Positions 54,500 to 64,000 of a stretch of DNA of 64,000 nucleotides are shown here, piece after piece. Every line of letters begins with the position of its first letter. The stretch's first letter is position 1. This DNA comes from Ichthyophis bannanicus (lineage: Eukaryota > Chordata > Amphibia > Gymnophiona > Ichthyophiidae), in NCBI GenBank assembly GCA_033557465.1, contig CM066033.1, positions 704,663,637 to 704,727,636 on the forward strand, given 5' to 3'. Under the pieces are notes generated by a model. That model had not been told where the DNA came from. It saw only the letters and a list, made by a program, of their open reading frames with translations, and made no database searches. A program made the position numbers and the translations under genes.

Positions 54500-56283
54500 A
54501 TGGCCACCAGCGGTTTTAAGAAGTGTGATCGATGTGGGAAAATTATGTCCCTCACCAATACGCATGACTGCTGTCTCCGGTGCCTTGGGCCGGACTACGA
54601 CACGGCGGTCTGCCCACTATGTAAGAAGATGTCATCCAAGACCCTGTGGAGCCACCAGCAGCTGCACGACAAGATTTTTCCCGAATACCCCGTGCCTCCA
54701 AGAGCCAGGACCTCGTCTGAGGCCTCGACATCTCGGGGGGAACATTCCGAGCCTGAACATCATCGGGCTCCTCAGAGAGGGGGTCTCCCTTGAGGGAGCA
54801 CAAGAGAAAGAAGAAATCCTCGAAGGTGGCGTCTCTGGACGGCTCCGAACGGCTGGGCTCTTTGCAAGATCGGCTGTGGAGCCCTGAGTGCTGGCCAGGA
54901 TCGTCGGAAAAGGAGCAACCAGCAAAGGTTCCTCGCGGAGAACCGGACCAGCCAAGGCAAGTACTGACTGTTCTAGTCGAAGACTCCCCTCCGGGGGAAC
55001 CGGCGTTGGGGACGACTATGTCGGCGCCCGAGCCAGTGGCTGCGGAGCCTCCGGAACTTGTGTCCAGGATGACGGCTTTGGAGTGCAGTTTTACTGCCTT
55101 CTTTGAACAGCAGTGGTCACTGATGTCCAGCATGTCCGGTTTCTCTGCCCCGACCACCAGGCCCTTGATGTCAAAGTCGACCCTGGAGGCCAAGCCAATC
55201 CTCAAGACCTTTCGGACTAGAGCCGATCCTCAGCCGAGGTCGCACTTGGCCTTCCATTCGGAATTGAGGTCATCGCCGCAAGTCTACTAGCATCGGGATG
55301 GATGGTGCCGGGGCCCTCGATACCCGAGGAGCCCCTTGAATCCTCCTCGGAGGCCTCGGTCTGGGAGATGGAAGACAAGGCATCCCCGGATACCCAGAGG
55401 CATAGGGATGTCCTCTCAGATTTCCCAGTGTCTGGACCTCGGAGAAGGTCCCCACCGGAGGATATGGGTTTCCTGGACTTCGTGCGGGATATGACCAAGA
55501 CATTGGTTTGCCCCCCAGAGTCCAAGGAGGAGCTTTGAACCGAAGAGCTCGAGATCTCCAGTATGAGGCTCCTCCTCGGGAGACCCTCATGGTACCCGTT
55601 GCTCCGATCCTGGAACGACTCATGCTCCGCACGTGGGAGACACCGGTGTCGGCGCTGGTGATCAGTAGATGGATCAACTCGATGTATTGAGTTCACCAGA
55701 GCCCTGGATTCCAGAAATTGCAGCTGCTGCACAATTCTATAGTTGTGGAATCGGCCATGCGTAGGCTTAAGAGCCAGAAGACGCATTCCTTGGTGCCCCC
55801 TGGCAGGGAGGCCTGCAACTTGGATGCCCTTGGCAGAAAGTGTTTCCAGGGTGCAATGCTGAATTGTCGAATCCAGGCGTACCAGTTGTACATAGGCATG
55901 TACCTGAGGGACCTGGTGAAGGAACTCGATGGGTTCTCAGCTGGTCTCTCTGAGGAACCTTTGCAGCGCTTCAAGGGCCTGTCCAAAGCTGTCCGTGAAT
56001 GCTCCAAGTTTATGTCTCGGGCGGCCTATGATGGGTTCGAGTCGGCGGCCTGAGTAGCCGCGGCGGGCATAGGTGTGCGCCGCCAGGCTTGGCTGCAGTC
56101 GTCCGACCTTGAGTAATGGGTTCAGGACAAGTTGGTCAATGTCCTATGCCAAGGGGAGAATCTCTTCGGCAAACCCATGACCGACAAGGCCGCAGAGCTG
56201 GAGACTGAGTTCATGACGATGACACGGCTCTCTAAGAAGACCTCTGCCCCTCCTCGTAAGAAGGGCTCGGGTAAAAAGCCCTT
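54500..56283 (+). pseudogene. gag of B3, cut by A4
   Basis: ATG at 54500: MATSGFKKCDRCGKIM with an intact first C-x2-C pair, then THDCCLRCLGPDYD and CPLC. The frame stops near 54793. Later parts lie in other frames: a charged linker (54790-55290), an acidic part (55302-55538) and the C-terminal half 55718-56053 (LLHNSIVVESAMRRLKSQ, VPPGRE, RECSKFMSRAAYDGFES). CQGENLFGKPM follows at about 56146-56180. It is broken at the Lys-rich GSGKKP codons by A4 and resumes at 61810. Confidence 0.82.
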
Positions 56284-56450
56284 ATCTCCAGGAACAAGCA
56301 GGAATGAGTCTTCACATATGGGTACGTCGGTACTGACGGAGTCTGCGCGGGAACGCTCCCCAGCGTCCAATTAGAACGCTTTTGGGAGCATCCCACCACG
56401 CCTGCGTGCTGCCTTCCCGCCTTTCCCAACTGCCTCTCCTCAGTTTTCGT
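56284..56450. repeat. Left ITR of A4
   Basis: atctccaggaacaagcagg to ctcctcagttttc. The core reads cgtcggtactgacgg, one mismatch from the ggtaccgac palindrome that is intact in the right ITR. Confidence 0.88.
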
Positions 56451-56669
56451 TTTTCCGCAGAGCCGGCAGGACGTACTCCTGTCACCGCAGAAAATTCTTC
56501 CTTTATTTTTGTTTTTTCTTGTGGTCGCGTCTGCCTTCCCTCGATGCACCGGTACTGCCGTTGTTTTTTTCTTTCTTGCTCCTACAAATTTTTTCCTTTG
56601 TAGGGAATTTTTTTCCCTATTTAGTGCCTGACGGTTTTTTCGGCCTACTAGGCCTCTCCACTTTCCTTC

Positions 56670-59045
56670 ATGGAAATGCCAGCCACTATCCCTAAAAGAT
56701 GTTTCAACTGTGGCAGTACCAAATTAGTTTTAGACACTCATAATTGGTGTCTGCCCTGCTTGAGTCCTGACCACTATCCACAGGAGTGTCCCTCCTGCAG
56801 TAGTATTTCCAGAAGAATTTATTTATTTATTTATTTAGCTGTATTTATATCCCGCTTTTCACCGGGTCAAAGCGGTCAATTGGGAGATACATTTAACACG
56901 AGGGGATATGACACACATATGCTAATACTTACAGGGAACATGGGCAATGGAGGGTTAAGTGGCTTGCCCAAGACCACAAGGAGTACCTATAGAACTAGGA
57001 ATCCCAGTCCCTCCGGCCTGAGATTGCTGTCCCCAGGTGGGACTTGAACCCCCAGCCCTCCGACCTGAAGTACCCTTTCCTAACCACTAGGCTACTCCTC
57101 CCCTACAGAAGAAGTCTTCAGCATCGAGCTCAACTCGATACGCGGTTCCCATCAGGTCTGAGGGTACCAGCTACAACTTCTTTTTCACAGGATCAGGTAA
57201 CCAAACAAAAGTCTGTAAAGACTAGCCAGTCCTCGGGTGGTAGATCTCATGTTCAGCATCGAGATGCCTCTGGCCTTGCCCCCGAGGACAAATTGGCTTT
57301 AAAACCCCGGCGGGAGTCTTCGGCCTCCAAAGCATTAATGGGGTTTCAGGTTGTTCCCGGGGTTTTTATCTCTACGAACATACCTGAGCCAATCTCGGTG
57401 GTGGTATCCGCTTTGAGCGGTGCCGGTACCCTGGCATCGGCAATGGTATTGGATGAAACATTCCACACCGATGATCGCAGTCTAGCGCTCTCGGTATCTT
57501 CGGTGCCGTTAGAGTCGCTACAGACCGATCTTCCAGCATCGGTATCGATCCCGGTACCAGTTCTGGTATCCATGTCGGTACCCTCCAGGTGTGCTTCAAT
57601 AGACTCGCTACTTTCGATGCCGAGTCTGGAATCGATCTCTAGCCTGGATGATTGGGTACCGACTCATCTCGGTACCGACCTCGGACGGTGCCGAAGACAT
57701 TGTCCCGGGGATCAAGGTCTGGCGCTTTCGGTACCTTTGGTACCGCTAGAGTCACCTCAGACTGATCTTCCGGTATCGGTACCGGCTGCGATACCACTGC
57801 CGGTACCGGTTTCTACGTTTGCATCGGTATCGGTGCCTTCCATGCTTACTTCCACAAGCTCGCTTCCTTCGGTACCGAGTTTGGAATCTACCGATTTGTC
57901 GCGGCACCGGCCTCGAGCTGTACCGACGACTATCCTTTCAGGACAATCCGATGCTCCACCCTTTCAGGTCTTGTACTCCAATGGATCGGGATCAATCCAT
58001 TAGTGCCAAGACTAGATCTTCAACGGATCTAACCTTTACTCCTCATGGTAGAGGATCCCCCTCTGGGGAAATTTCTTTTCAAGCATTCCTGTTTGATATG
58101 GCAAGGTTACTTGCCATTTCTATACCTGATCAAGATCCTGCACCAGGGGATTCAGAACTTCTGCATACCCCTGAGAATCCAAAGGAGATCATCATGCTTC
58201 CTTTGCATCAAACCTTACAGGATCTCTTATTTAGAAGGTGGGAAACTCCCTTAAAGGTATCCCCACCTTCAAGGGCCGCTGACTCTCTGTACAAGGTGCC
58301 CCCTTCTCCAGGTTTTCAAAAGACTCAACTTCCTCATCATTCTATTGTTGTGGAATCAGCAATGAGGCGTGTTAAGAGTGCTAAAAGGCACTCTTCTTAT
58401 CCGCCAGGTCGTGAGTCTAGAACTTTAGATGCCTTTGGGCATAAAAGCTTCCAGGCATCCATGTTTTCAACAAGAATTCTCTCATATATTTTCTGTATGG
58501 GATTATCTCTTGAAGAGGTCACCAACAGTTTGCTGTTTTTGACCCCTTTTCTTCAAGATCTCAAAAGAGCAGACTACTCTTTACTGGTTAGTCATGTTCA
58601 AAATATCTCTAGGTTCCTTACTCGTGCTACCCTGGACTGTTTTGAGTCTGTTAGCAAAACTTCTGCTATAGCCATAGGGGCACGACGCATGGCCTGGCTC
58701 CAAGCTTCGGACTTGGACGAATGGGTACAAGAAAGACAGGGAAATACTCCTTGTACTGGAGAGAATCTCTTTAACAAAGAGACTTTACACCAAGCTGCTC
58801 AGTTAACCACTGATACTATTGCTTTCAAAGGATTGTCAACACCTTCCTCTATCCCAGGTGGTAGGAAATCTCCTACCAAACTTTATTTCCCCAAGGATTT
58901 ATTCATTCTCTACCCATCATACAGCTCTTTCCACACAACGGAAACATCAAACCAGGCCAAAGAAACCACAACCTCAACCGCTTCAGCAAACCCAGCAGCC
59001 GCAGGGTTGCTGATAGATTCTTCACTGAATCCTTTCCTGTTTTGA
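56670..59045 (+). pseudogene. gag of A4 (SINE insertion, one frame change)
   Basis: ATG at 56670. The Cys/His module is intact: RCFNCGSTK, DTHNWCLPCLSPDH and CPSC. The SINE at 56818-57105 interrupts it; taking out the SINE with one 8-bp duplication (296 bases) leaves the frame in register with 57114-58003. The linker is Ser/Val/Pro-rich with an internal tandem duplication (about 57482-57718 and 57719-57950). A frame change lies between 57819 and 58003. The C-terminal half runs open to 59045: FQKTQLPHHSIVVESAMRRV, PPGRESRTLDAFG, IAIGARRMAWLQASDLDEW, CTGENLFNKE. It is about as well kept as the A3 gag. Confidence 0.85.
56818..57105 (-). mobile_element. tRNA-derived, MIR-like SINE
   Basis: On the minus strand it begins aggggaggagtagcctagtgg, with a pol III A box (tagcctagtgg) and B box (ggttcaagtcc, plus-strand 57040-57050). 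A core with cttgggcaagccacttaacc, typical of MIR/CORE-SINEs, follows, then a tail with gcgggatataaat and (aaat)n. It is flanked by the 8-bp duplication cagaagaa (56810-56817 and 57106-57113). Confidence 0.88.
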
Positions 59046-61260
59046 GGTTTAGAACCTGTAGTCTGCTTCTTCTCATTGCAAGCATCTACACCGGTTCCAT
59101 CTAAATTTTACACATGTATCTCTTTCAAAGAGACATCCTTCCTTTTAGCTCATAGAGCTTCTTAGGATGATTATGCTTTACAGGTAGTAAAGTTACTCCT
59201 CTTCCTCCTAAGTAGACATAGGAGTACCAACTATCAATAAGGTTGCCTATAGCTTTACCTTTGACAGTTTCTCCTGTATCAGCATGTCTCAGATTACTTT
59301 TTCAGAGATTTACTCCATCGTAAATCTTTTTCAACTCTGTCCCTCTTACTAAGACATTTTGGTCTGTAAGAGTGATACCACTTAACTGGAGGGCTTATCC
59401 CTAAGCCCCTGAGTTTTCTACCTATTCCAGTAAGGGGTTTTTCATTTCAGAGTTGTCTCCCCCTTGGAATCTTGTTTCGTGGCAGCTTCTCAGACAATGA
59501 GGGAGTCTTACCACTCCTATGTCTGTAGGTCCTTTTTTCCAATCTTGGGACCTAAAATTTGTTCCGCTGCCCTAACAATAACTAAAAATGCAGGGGCTCC
59601 TAGTGGTTAGACCACTGACTTGCTCACCAAGCAACCAGGGTTTGATCTCCAATATCAATCCTTTCTGGCCTTAGTACTAAGTCCTGACAGGTTAAGAACT
59701 TTTTCTGGCCTTATTGTTGCAGGCACATCAGCGTACCTTCTGTCCTTAGCCTTCTCCAATCCTTGGGCTTGGCGGAATAGTTCAGGTTACATACTGGCAC
59801 TTAAACAGCCAGTTTTTTCTTCTAACCAACCTGCAACATGCTCTCTGCATCTCTACAGAGCAGTTCTGCACTATGGGCCCTTGCTAGAGGGCAAATAATT
59901 CCAGATGGTTAGGAAGGGCTTTACCTAGTCATGACTACTGGGTTCTTCCCTACCCTTATCATTCCATTAAAGTCTCCTTCTAGAATAAAGGACACAGGCC
60001 TTTAATTACGTGAAGACTTAAAGAATTACTCAATTCCCTGGGTTGGTTCACATCTCCAGTGGACCCCTTCACCAGGGATGGTTTTCTTTTCGTAACAGCC
60101 AGTCCTTGTCTCGTATTTTCCTTCCACCCTCAATTCTTCATGGGGAAATTCATATTGAGCGCAAGAATGCATGATACTCATTTTGCCCTCATAAAAGGGA
60201 AAATATGGTATCTCATTTCATTGCGTCTTCTTCTCCAGCTGCCATACTGGAGTTATGGAAGGATCCAGACTTGCTGCCTGCGGATTAAAAACATCCTCTG
60301 CACTTTTTTCACGTAGGCCTCCAATCCTGGTTATTCAAGGGCTAGAATTCTTAAAGGAATCTAGACTTCTCCTTGTCAGTGAGAGCACTCCCTTAGCTCT
60401 CCCACTCATAACCAGGGAGAACGGATTCTCTAAACATCTCCTCAATCAGGTATTTCCCTTCTTGTTGTTAGATGCATCTTTCTCTCTCCACATATCCCTA
60501 TGTGGGGACATGGGTATATATATATATATATATATATCCATATACACATGTATATGGATATATGTATATCTGTGCCCATATATATATATTGGAATATATA
60601 ATAGTATGTAGATATGTATCTATATATTTTTTTCTATCTGTCTGCCTAGGTTCATATATACATATATTTCCTATAGGGCTCCGACAGATAGTCACTATCC
60701 CTATCAATGCGGCTCCAGCATGCTTAGGGTTCTACATAAACAACCACTTCCCTGTGGTAGTTAAAAGGTTTTTTCATCATAACCTTCAAGTTAGGTATAT
60801 CTGAAGTCCTTCATGTACCATCTTTTTTCCTAAGTGACTTCAATTAGGAAGGACATTCTGAATCTTCAGAAATTAGGAGGCTACAATGCCTCATACTTCT
60901 GTCCTTCTTTGTCATTGGATATAGGGGTCTTCAATACCCCTCTTCTCCTATAAGAACTATGTCTTTTTAAGGTCAAAAGAGCTTCAGGCTTATCTAATAG
61001 AGACTTTTGCGTTTCCCGCAAAAGTCCTGCCTCATTGAACTACCCCAGTTTCCGCTGGGATTTTTTTCTCGCCCTAAAGGTTCTGATCTCAACCTATCTT
61101 TTGCACAGTTTATTTACCTCTGCTTTACATTGAGGTACTCCTTGAAGATATTCTGCTGGTTCATATTAGCAGATCCATATGAACCTCCATAAACCTTTTA
61201 CAATACCACCAGGTGAAGTCCATATTGGTATATTGCAGTTCAATATTTACTACTAGATAT
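59046..61260 (+). other. Central region of A4 without recognisable pol
   Basis: Occupies the place of RT, RNase H and most of YR. No YLDD, TTDAS, DNQV or SARRISELQ block was found in three plus-strand frames. One possible RNase H scrap is the sense of gcactatgggcccttgctag near 59869-59888 (compare LRLWALARE). There is a (ta)n tract at about 60510-60660. Short open frames (for example 59620-59898) show no family. YR-like codons return only near 61262-61330 (a degenerate YLD...S...ILFG). Confidence 0.5.
60510..60660. repeat. AT microsatellite
   Basis: (ta)n with tatatac/catata variants, for example tatatatatatatatatat near 60514-60536. Confidence 0.85.
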
Positions 61261-61437
61261 CACCTGCACAGGGACTCCTATCCAAGCATCCTGTTTGGTC
61301 CAGCTGTTCCACAGCACATCTTTTTTAGTTCAACTCCTACCCTCCATCCCCAGGATGCCTGAGGTTCTGTCGAGTAGCATGGCTCTCTCAGATTCGCAAC
61401 ATGCTGGGACTCCTCCAGGCATCTTAGCTTGGGAGTC

Positions 61438-61540
61438 CCCATATGTGAAGACTCATTCCTGCTTGTTCCTGGAGATAGCACAGTTACTTACCTGTAACAG
61501 TGATCTCTGGGAACAGCAGGAATAAGTCTTCACAACCCAC
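61438..61540. repeat. ICR of A4
   Basis: ccccatatgtgaagactc to ggagata, then gcacagttacttacctg to taagtcttcacaacc. It is well preserved although the adjacent pol region is not. Confidence 0.88.
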
Positions 61541-61619
61541 CCACCTCCCCTAGGAGTTGTATCTCTCTATCTCTATCTTTCCCCTCTCTCTCTCTCTCTC
61601 TCTGTCTCAGCTTTAAAAC

Positions 61620-61809
61620 TTAACTGAGGAGAGGCAGTTGGGAAAGGTGGGAAGGCAGCACGCAGGCATTGTGGGATGCTCCCAAAAGCGTTCTAATTGG
61701 ACGCTGAGGAGCGTTCCCGCGCAGACTCCGTCGGTACCGACGTACCCATATATGAAGACTTATTCCTGCTGTTCCCAGAGATCACCTGTTACAGGTAAGT
61801 AACTGTGCT
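61620..61809. repeat. Right ITR of A4
   Basis: Inverted match to 56284-56450 with an intact cgtcggtaccgacg core, then gatcacctgttacaggtaag and gtaactgtgct. Confidence 0.88.
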
Positions 61810-62425
61810 TTACCCGAGAAAGGGAGCTGCTTACCAAAACTACCCCCCTTACCAGGCCTCCCCAGCTCCCCCACAGGGGCAACAGGCCAAGGACAGGGGC
61901 ATGGCCTGCGTAAGCAGAAAGCCCCCAAACCCCAGGAACTGGCTCCAGCCCAGCCTTGTGGGGGTTTTTGACTCCTGCAGCATGGCTCCTCTCCCAGCCG
62001 GAGTTGGACAGCCCACAGGAGGTCGATTTGCCTTGTATGCTCACCAGCAATTCATGGGCATTACAAGTGGTCAGGGAGGGATACCTCCTCCATCTAGCTC
62101 AAGTGCCCTCCACACTACTTCCCAGGAGAGCCTCCAAGGTCTCCCCTTCACCAGGACCTTCTTCTGAAGGAGTTGACGGGTCTTCTCGAGGACCATACAG
62201 TGGAACTGGTGCCCCACTTCCTCAAGGGTAAGGGGTTCTACTCCAGGTACTTCCTCGTCCCAAAGAGGACAGGAGGCCCTTCCTCAACCTGCGCAACATC
62301 AACAAATTCCTGGTGAGGAAGAGGTTCAAGATGCTCTCCCTTGGAATATTGCTGCCCTACCTCCACCAGGGAGACTGGCTATGCTCCTTAGACCTAAAGG
62401 ATGCCTACACACACATCCTAATACA
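61810..62425 (+). pseudogene. gag end and RT start of B3 (after A4)
   Basis: Continues B3: taccaggcctccccagctcc (compare 42466 in B2), then RT: GFYSRYFLVPKRTGG-like codons near 62232-62275, RFKMLSLGILLPYLHQGDWL (62323-62382) and SLDLKDAYTHILIH, where CR1 interrupts. Frame changes occur near 61960 and 62280. Confidence 0.8.
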
Positions 62426-63647
62426 TAAGAACATAAGATATGCCATATTGGGTCAGACCAAGGTCCATCAAGCCCAGTATCCTGTTTCCAACAGTGGCCA
62501 ATCTAGGTCATACGTACCTAGCAGTTTCCCCAAAAGACAGTTTCCACAATGCTTGTATTGGGTCAAGCATTGATATCCTGGGTCCCTTCTTAATAATGGT
62601 TTATGGACCTTAACTCCAGGAACTTGTCCAAACCTTTTTTAAACCCAGCTACACTAACAGCCTTAACTACATCCTCCGGTAACAAATTCCAGAGTTTGAT
62701 TACATGTTGAGTGAAAAAATATTTTATTTTATTAGTCTTAAATAGATTACCCTGTAGCTTCATTGCTTGTCCCCTAGTCTTTCTATATTCTGATAACAAT
62801 CGATCTACGTTACCCGTTCCACTCTGTTCATTAATTTATAGACTTCTGTCATATCTCCGCTCAGCCGTCTCTTTTCCAGGTTAAAGAGCCCTAACCTTTT
62901 TAGCCTTTCTTCATAGGGGTTATCCTTCCATCCCCTTTACCATTTTGGTGGCTCTTCTCTGAACCTTTTCTAATAATGCTATATCCTTTTTAAGATACGG
63001 TGACCAGAATTGCACACAATATTCAAGGTGCGGTCTCACCATGGAACGATATAGGCATTACAATAATATCCTTTGTTTTATTTTCCATTCCTTTCCTTAT
63101 GATACCTAGCATTCTATTTGCTCTCTTGGCCGCCGCTGCACACTGGGCCGAGGGTTTTAACATGTTATCCACAGTGACGCCTAAATCTTTTTCCAGGGTG
63201 GTGGTTCCTAATGTGGAACCTTGCATCGTGTAACCATAGTTTGGGTTGTTCTTCCCTAGGTGCATAACTTTGCACTTGTCCACATTAAATTTCATCTGCC
63301 ATTTTGATGCCCAGTCTTCCAATTTATCAAGATCCTCTTGCAATTTTCCACAATCCTCTTGAGTTTTAAGAACTTTAAATAGTTTTGTGTCAGCTGCAAA
63401 TTTGATAACCTCACTCGTTATTCCCTTTTCCAAGTCATTTATGAATATGTCAAAAAGCACCGGACCCAACACAGATCCCTGGGGTACACCACTATTCACC
63501 TTTCTCCATTGGGAAAATTGGCCATTTAGCCCTACCCTCTGCTTTCTATCTTTTAACCAGTTCCTGATCCACAGTAGTACACTGCCTCCTATCCCATGAC
63601 TCTTTAGTTTTGCCAGAAGTCTCTGATGAGAGGACCTTGTCAAAGGC
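62426..63647 (-). mobile_element. CR1 LINE, second copy, cut by A5
   Basis: The 3' end (plus-strand gaacataagatatgccat) is inserted in the RT of B3. It is nearly identical to 17761-18990. The C-terminal ORF2 frame 62799-62590 has FFTQHVIKLWNLLPEDV. Frame 63643-63023 has RT blocks SGVPQGSVLGPVLF, KFAADTKLF (the catalytic FADD is changed to FAAD) and HLGKNNPNYGYTMQ. It ends at 63647, where the left terminus of A5 begins, so the rest should lie beyond A5, outside the window. Confidence 0.9.
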
Positions 63648-64000
63648 TATCTCCAGGAACAAGCAGGAATGTCTTCATATATGGGTATCGTCGGTACCGA
63701 CGGAGCCTGCGCGGGAACGCTCCCCAGCGTCCAGAAAGAAAGCTTTTGGAAGCATCCCACAGCGCCTGCGCGCTGCCTTCCCGCCTTTCCTAACTGCCTC
63801 TCTCCAGTTCTTCTTTTCCGCGGAGCCAGCAGGTCGTGTTTCCTGTCACCGCTGAAGAATTTCTTATTTTCTTTTATTTTTCTTTAGTCGCGTGTCTGCC
63901 TTCTTTCCTTTTTCTTTCTTTAAAAAAAAAAAAGGTCCTTTTTCTTTCTTTAAAAAAAAAAAAAAAAAAAAAAACTTCTACTCTTTTCAGTGCATTTTTC
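63648..64000 (+). mobile_element. DIRS-type retrotransposon, copy A5, left end only
   Basis: tatctccaggaacaagcagg, then atcgtcggtaccgacgg (63687-63703) and the ITR to about 63815. The leader carries a duplicated block ggtcctttttctttctttaa with two A-runs (63922-63933 and 63953-63974). gag would start beyond the window. It is inserted in the CR1 copy, so it is younger than that CR1. Confidence 0.9.

Larger units (their letters stand above)
56284..61809 (+). mobile_element. DIRS-type element, copy A4: gag kept, pol unrecognisable
   Basis: Complete family-A ends (left atctccaggaacaagcagg; right gtaactgtgct) and a good ICR, inserted in the gag of B3. gag is largely open. Between 59046 and about 61260 no convincing RT, and only scraps of RNase H or YR, can be read. 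Length is 5.5 kb including a 288-bp SINE. It is either a strongly rearranged copy or a non-autonomous derivative. Confidence 0.88.
54085..62425 (+). mobile_element. DIRS-type retrotransposon, copy B3 (split by A4, truncated by CR1)
   Basis: Family-B left ITR (tcttcaggaacaagcagg), leader and gag to 56283. It resumes at 61810 after A4 with the end of gag and the start of RT, and stops at 62425 in the DAYTHI block where a minus-strand CR1 begins. Excising A4 restores the run of T seen at the same site in B2 (tccttttaccc, 42419-42429). Confidence 0.9.

Noticed and set aside
59590..59655. tRNA-like stretch (ctcctagtggttagaccac ... gggtttgatctcc) as a tRNA gene or SINE head
   Set aside because: Weak A- and B-box resemblance only, no cloverleaf could be worked out and no tail or duplication was seen.
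1..64000. Retrovirus or LTR retrotransposon origin of the RT-RNase H units
   Set aside because: No LTRs, protease or DDE integrase; inverted repeats, ICR and a tyrosine recombinase identify DIRS elements.
1..64000. Host protein-coding exons
   Set aside because: Every long frame was assigned to a transposon protein, its overlap frame or a repeat; no leftover conserved frame was seen.

Overview
No host gene was found: essentially every base is mobile DNA or simple repeat. The window reads as a vertebrate genome packed with nested transposons. The combination of several DIRS-type tyrosine-recombinase (YR) retrotransposon families, CR1-group LINEs, a BovB-like RTE LINE, an L1/Tx1-type ORF1, hAT DNA transposons and a MIR-like tRNA-derived SINE points to an amphibian. 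The DIRS load suggests a caecilian or salamander, but that is inference.

Three DIRS families are present, all on the + strand. Family A (A0, A1, Ax, A2, A3, A4, A5) has termini starting atctccaggaacaagc and a ggtaccg-rich gag. Family B (B1, B2, B3) has tctccaggaccaagc termini. Family C is one divergent copy. The order, best seen in A3, is left inverted repeat (ITR), gag with a Cys/His domain, RT, RNase H, methylase-like domain, YR, internal complementary region (ICR), right ITR. In A and B the ICR is the reverse complement of the left end joined to the reverse complement of the right end, and the right ITR carries an extra ~27 nt, as in classical DIRS-1. YR overlaps RT/RNase H in the -1 frame.

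Layout: 1-2930 A1, inserted in A0 (2931-5361). 5363-16700 a GT-rich minisatellite carrying a minus-strand CR1/L2-like LINE (6190-6332 and 12271-13941), itself split by element C (6333-12270). 16708-28742 element Ax interrupted by A2 (17537-28350); A2 contains a long CR1 (17761-22383), a hAT MITE (23002-23372) and a short SINE/LINE tail. 28743-29526 an L1/Tx1 ORF1 fragment and CA repeat. 29527-32862 a nearly intact RTE. 32863-47812 element B1, split by a hAT transposon (34522-39341, exact 8-bp target duplication) and by B2 (40248-46019). 47813-54084 minisatellite split by A3 (47907-53509), the best-preserved DIRS, with only two nonsense codons seen. 54085-62425 element B3 split by A4 (56284-61809; gag kept, pol unrecognisable, with a SINE). 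62426-63647 a second CR1, into which A5 (63648-end) is inserted.

Most reading frames are broken. The best preserved are the gag-pol and YR frames of A3, the RTE protein (one frameshift), the hAT transposase (one frameshift) and the A2 recombinase (one stop). Element junctions were placed by eye against sister copies and are good to a few bases.
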